A DNA stretch of 14,484 bases from Eubacterium sp. UBA4343 (GTDB lineage: Bacteria > Bacillota > Clostridia > Lachnospirales > Lachnospiraceae). Below the pieces are notes generated by a model, which saw nothing but the letters and a program-made list of their open reading frames with translations, ran no database searches and was not told the origin of the DNA. Of the stretch, positions 13,257-14,484 are shown in pieces. Every line of letters begins with the position of its first letter. Position 1 is the stretch's first letter. Location of the stretch: positions 11,633 through 26,116 of the forward strand of contig DGTF01000067.1 of the NCBI GenBank assembly GCA_002394235.1, read 5' to 3'. A program made the translations under genes and the position numbers.

Positions 13257-13290
13257 CCGCATGCCCGAAATGCTCCCTTCGGGTGTGCGG
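13257..13290. other. 13-bp stem-loop just past the GGDEF gene stop
   Basis: Positions 13257-13269 pair with 13278-13290 around an 8-nt loop; 11 pairs are Watson-Crick and two are G-U when read on the plus strand. It begins 6 nt after the stop codon of the minus-strand GGDEF gene. There is no T-run, so it may act as a 3' mRNA-stabilising hairpin or a weak bidirectional terminator for the convergent pair. Confidence 0.5.
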
Positions 13291-13296
13291 TACCGT

Positions 13297-14412
13297 CTAT
13301 GCTTCTGCGGGCGTCTGCCTGTCCTCGCGGGAATGCATCTCCCTCTTATTCATATACATCTCGTGATCTGCCCGCGACACGGTCTCAGATCCCTCCTCCC
13401 CCGGAAGCTGCTGCGCGATGCCGTATGCAAAATCCAGAGGGTGATCTCCAAACTCCGGATCACATTTTTCCCTCGACTGAAGCTCACGAAGAGCTGGAAG
13501 CAGTTTCTCCGGTCCGGTTTTCCAGGAAAGCAGGCAGAATTCATCTCCACCGATCCGGAAGATCTCTCCAAAGGAAGAAAGTGCTTTCCGGGTTGTCTGA
13601 CCAAAGGCAAGCAGATAAGCATCACCCGCATCGTGCCCGTATCTGTCATTCACAAGCTTCAGGTGGTTCAGGTCGAACATAACGGCGGTAAGTGTTCTTT
13701 TTTTACCGGAATATTTCTGAAGAGTCTTGTCATAAACTCCGCGGTTATGCAGCTTTGTCACCGGATCTATCTTTGCATACATCTGCTCCAGTGCGAGATA
13801 CATGAATAGATAGCAGATGCTGATGCAGTTCCAGCTCGCTGCGAGATCTCCGTAGACAATCTGCGCAATCACACCTATCCCGACGATTACCTGTGCAAAC
13901 AAAAGCATGATCCGGTCGCTTCTGTCGAACAGATAATTACGAGAGTAGTACATGCGCACCATCACCATATACATCACATATTCGGCGATTATATAATAAA
14001 TATATTTATTGGTATAATACATATATCCGCCGCTGTGATAGAAAATAACCGGCTTCCAGATGTTTACAATCGGAATCACGCCGAAACAGATTAATATGAT
14101 TACATTTAGAACCCTGTTGACAAGCGATATCTTTTTCAATCGCTGCATAGGTATAATCAGGATCAGAAACGCGACCAGAAAATAAATGACACAAGTCAGC
14201 ACATTAAGTATGTAGTCAATCCGGGCAGTAATCCTGCATATCGTAAAAATCGCCTGCCAGATCTGATCCAGAACAAGTATCGCCGCAATCACGCCTCCGG
14301 CACACGCAAAATATCTTTTGATTCTCTGATCGATATTTATATTGTCATAGAGCCGGAACCAGGCGAATATCACCAGAATAAAGCTTATGACATCTTCAAA
14401 AAGAACTAACAT
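13297..14412 (-). CDS. Membrane-anchored diguanylate cyclase (GGDEF domain)
   Basis: A 371-residue protein predicted to make cyclic di-GMP from two GTP. Residues 1-210 are strongly hydrophobic, with about six to eight membrane segments and no recognised sensor family. The GGDEF domain follows: DPVTKLHNRGVYD (216-228, with Lys where the family usually has Gly), MFDLNHLKLVNDRYGHDAGD (245-264, metal and GTP binding), and an intact GGDEF at 288-292. The RxxD product-inhibition site normally just before GGDEF is absent (SSFG there), so feedback by c-di-GMP via the I-site is unlikely. The C-terminal part is somewhat short but keeps ADHEMYMNK. The start at 14412 has AGGAG (14417-14421) 4 nt upstream. 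A long hairpin lies just before the ribosome binding site. Confidence 0.93.
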   Translation of the reverse strand: MLVLFEDVISFILVIFAWFRLYDNINIDQRIKRYFACAGGVIAAILVLDQIWQAIFTICRITARIDYILNVLTCVIYFLVAFLILIIPMQRLKKISLVNRVLNVIILICFGVIPIVNIWKPVIFYHSGGYMYYTNKYIYYIIAEYVMYMVMVRMYYSRNYLFDRSDRIMLLFAQVIVGIGVIAQIVYGDLAASWNCISICYLFMYLALEQMYAKIDPVTKLHNRGVYDKTLQKYSGKKRTLTAVMFDLNHLKLVNDRYGHDAGDAYLLAFGQTTRKALSSFGEIFRIGGDEFCLLSWKTGPEKLLPALRELQSREKCDPEFGDHPLDFAYGIAQQLPGEEGSETVSRADHEMYMNKREMHSREDRQTPAEA

Positions 14413-14430
14413 ATTTCTCCTAAAATCAAA

Positions 14431-14463
14431 CGAGATAAAACACGCTGCGCGAGTTTTATCTCG
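14431..14463 (-). promoter_or_regulatory. Perfect 11-bp inverted repeat just upstream of the GGDEF ribosome binding site
   Basis: CGAGATAAAAC (14431-14441) and GTTTTATCTCG (14453-14463) flank an 11-nt loop. On the minus strand the hairpin is followed by TTTGATTTT, then AGGAG. It could be the terminator of an upstream gene outside the window or an attenuator in the GGDEF leader. A competing small stem, GCGAG-ATAAAA-CTCGC, can form from the upstream arm. The sequence beyond it to the window edge holds no visible gene. Confidence 0.55.
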
Positions 14464-14484
14464 CTATCGCGACGCTCGCCGCAC

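Overview
The window is an ordinary-looking chromosomal stretch, most likely from a gut-type anaerobic Firmicute of the Clostridia (Lachnospiraceae-like). The reasons are a single-chain pyruvate:ferredoxin oxidoreductase, strong AGGAGG-type ribosome binding sites, a DUF362/ferredoxin protein, LuxS and a membrane GGDEF protein. The exact genus cannot be read from the sequence. There is no CRISPR array, rRNA, tRNA, phage or complete transposase gene.

Layout. Minus strand, 1-6836: the first 819 residues of pyruvate:ferredoxin oxidoreductase (cut by the window edge) with a clear promoter; a CLC-family anion transporter of unusual selectivity-motif type; a DUF362 protein with two C-terminal [4Fe-4S] motifs; and a beta-propeller lactonase (6-phosphogluconolactonase type). 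Plus strand, 7465-9142: an RluA-type pseudouridine synthase, then luxS. Minus strand, 9476-11879: a MATE efflux protein followed by a NudC-like NAD(H) pyrophosphatase, closed by a strong intrinsic terminator. Plus strand, 12428-13051: a HAD phosphatase. Minus strand, 13297-14412: a membrane-anchored diguanylate cyclase. The genes are mostly housekeeping or accessory metabolism (pyruvate oxidation, redox iron-sulfur proteins, NAD turnover, methyl-cycle detoxification, efflux, c-di-GMP). They do not form one obvious pathway.

The striking content lies between the genes. Nearly every intergenic region carries its own short direct-repeat array, each with a different unit and period: 35, 61, 19, 38, 64, about 44, 44 and 29 bp. 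Several arrays are visibly copies of the adjacent gene's 3' end including the stop codon, or of its ribosome binding site plus start codon. Predicted 5' leaders of the MATE and HAD genes consist largely of such repeats. A second, separate repeat family with 11-bp terminal inverted repeats (CTGTATAAGCT) occurs in three clear copies and one degenerate copy. Two copies lie head to tail between the lactonase and the pseudouridine synthase, and one supplies the stop codon of the HAD gene. In three copies a small hairpin follows the right end; its pairing is kept while its sequence changes.
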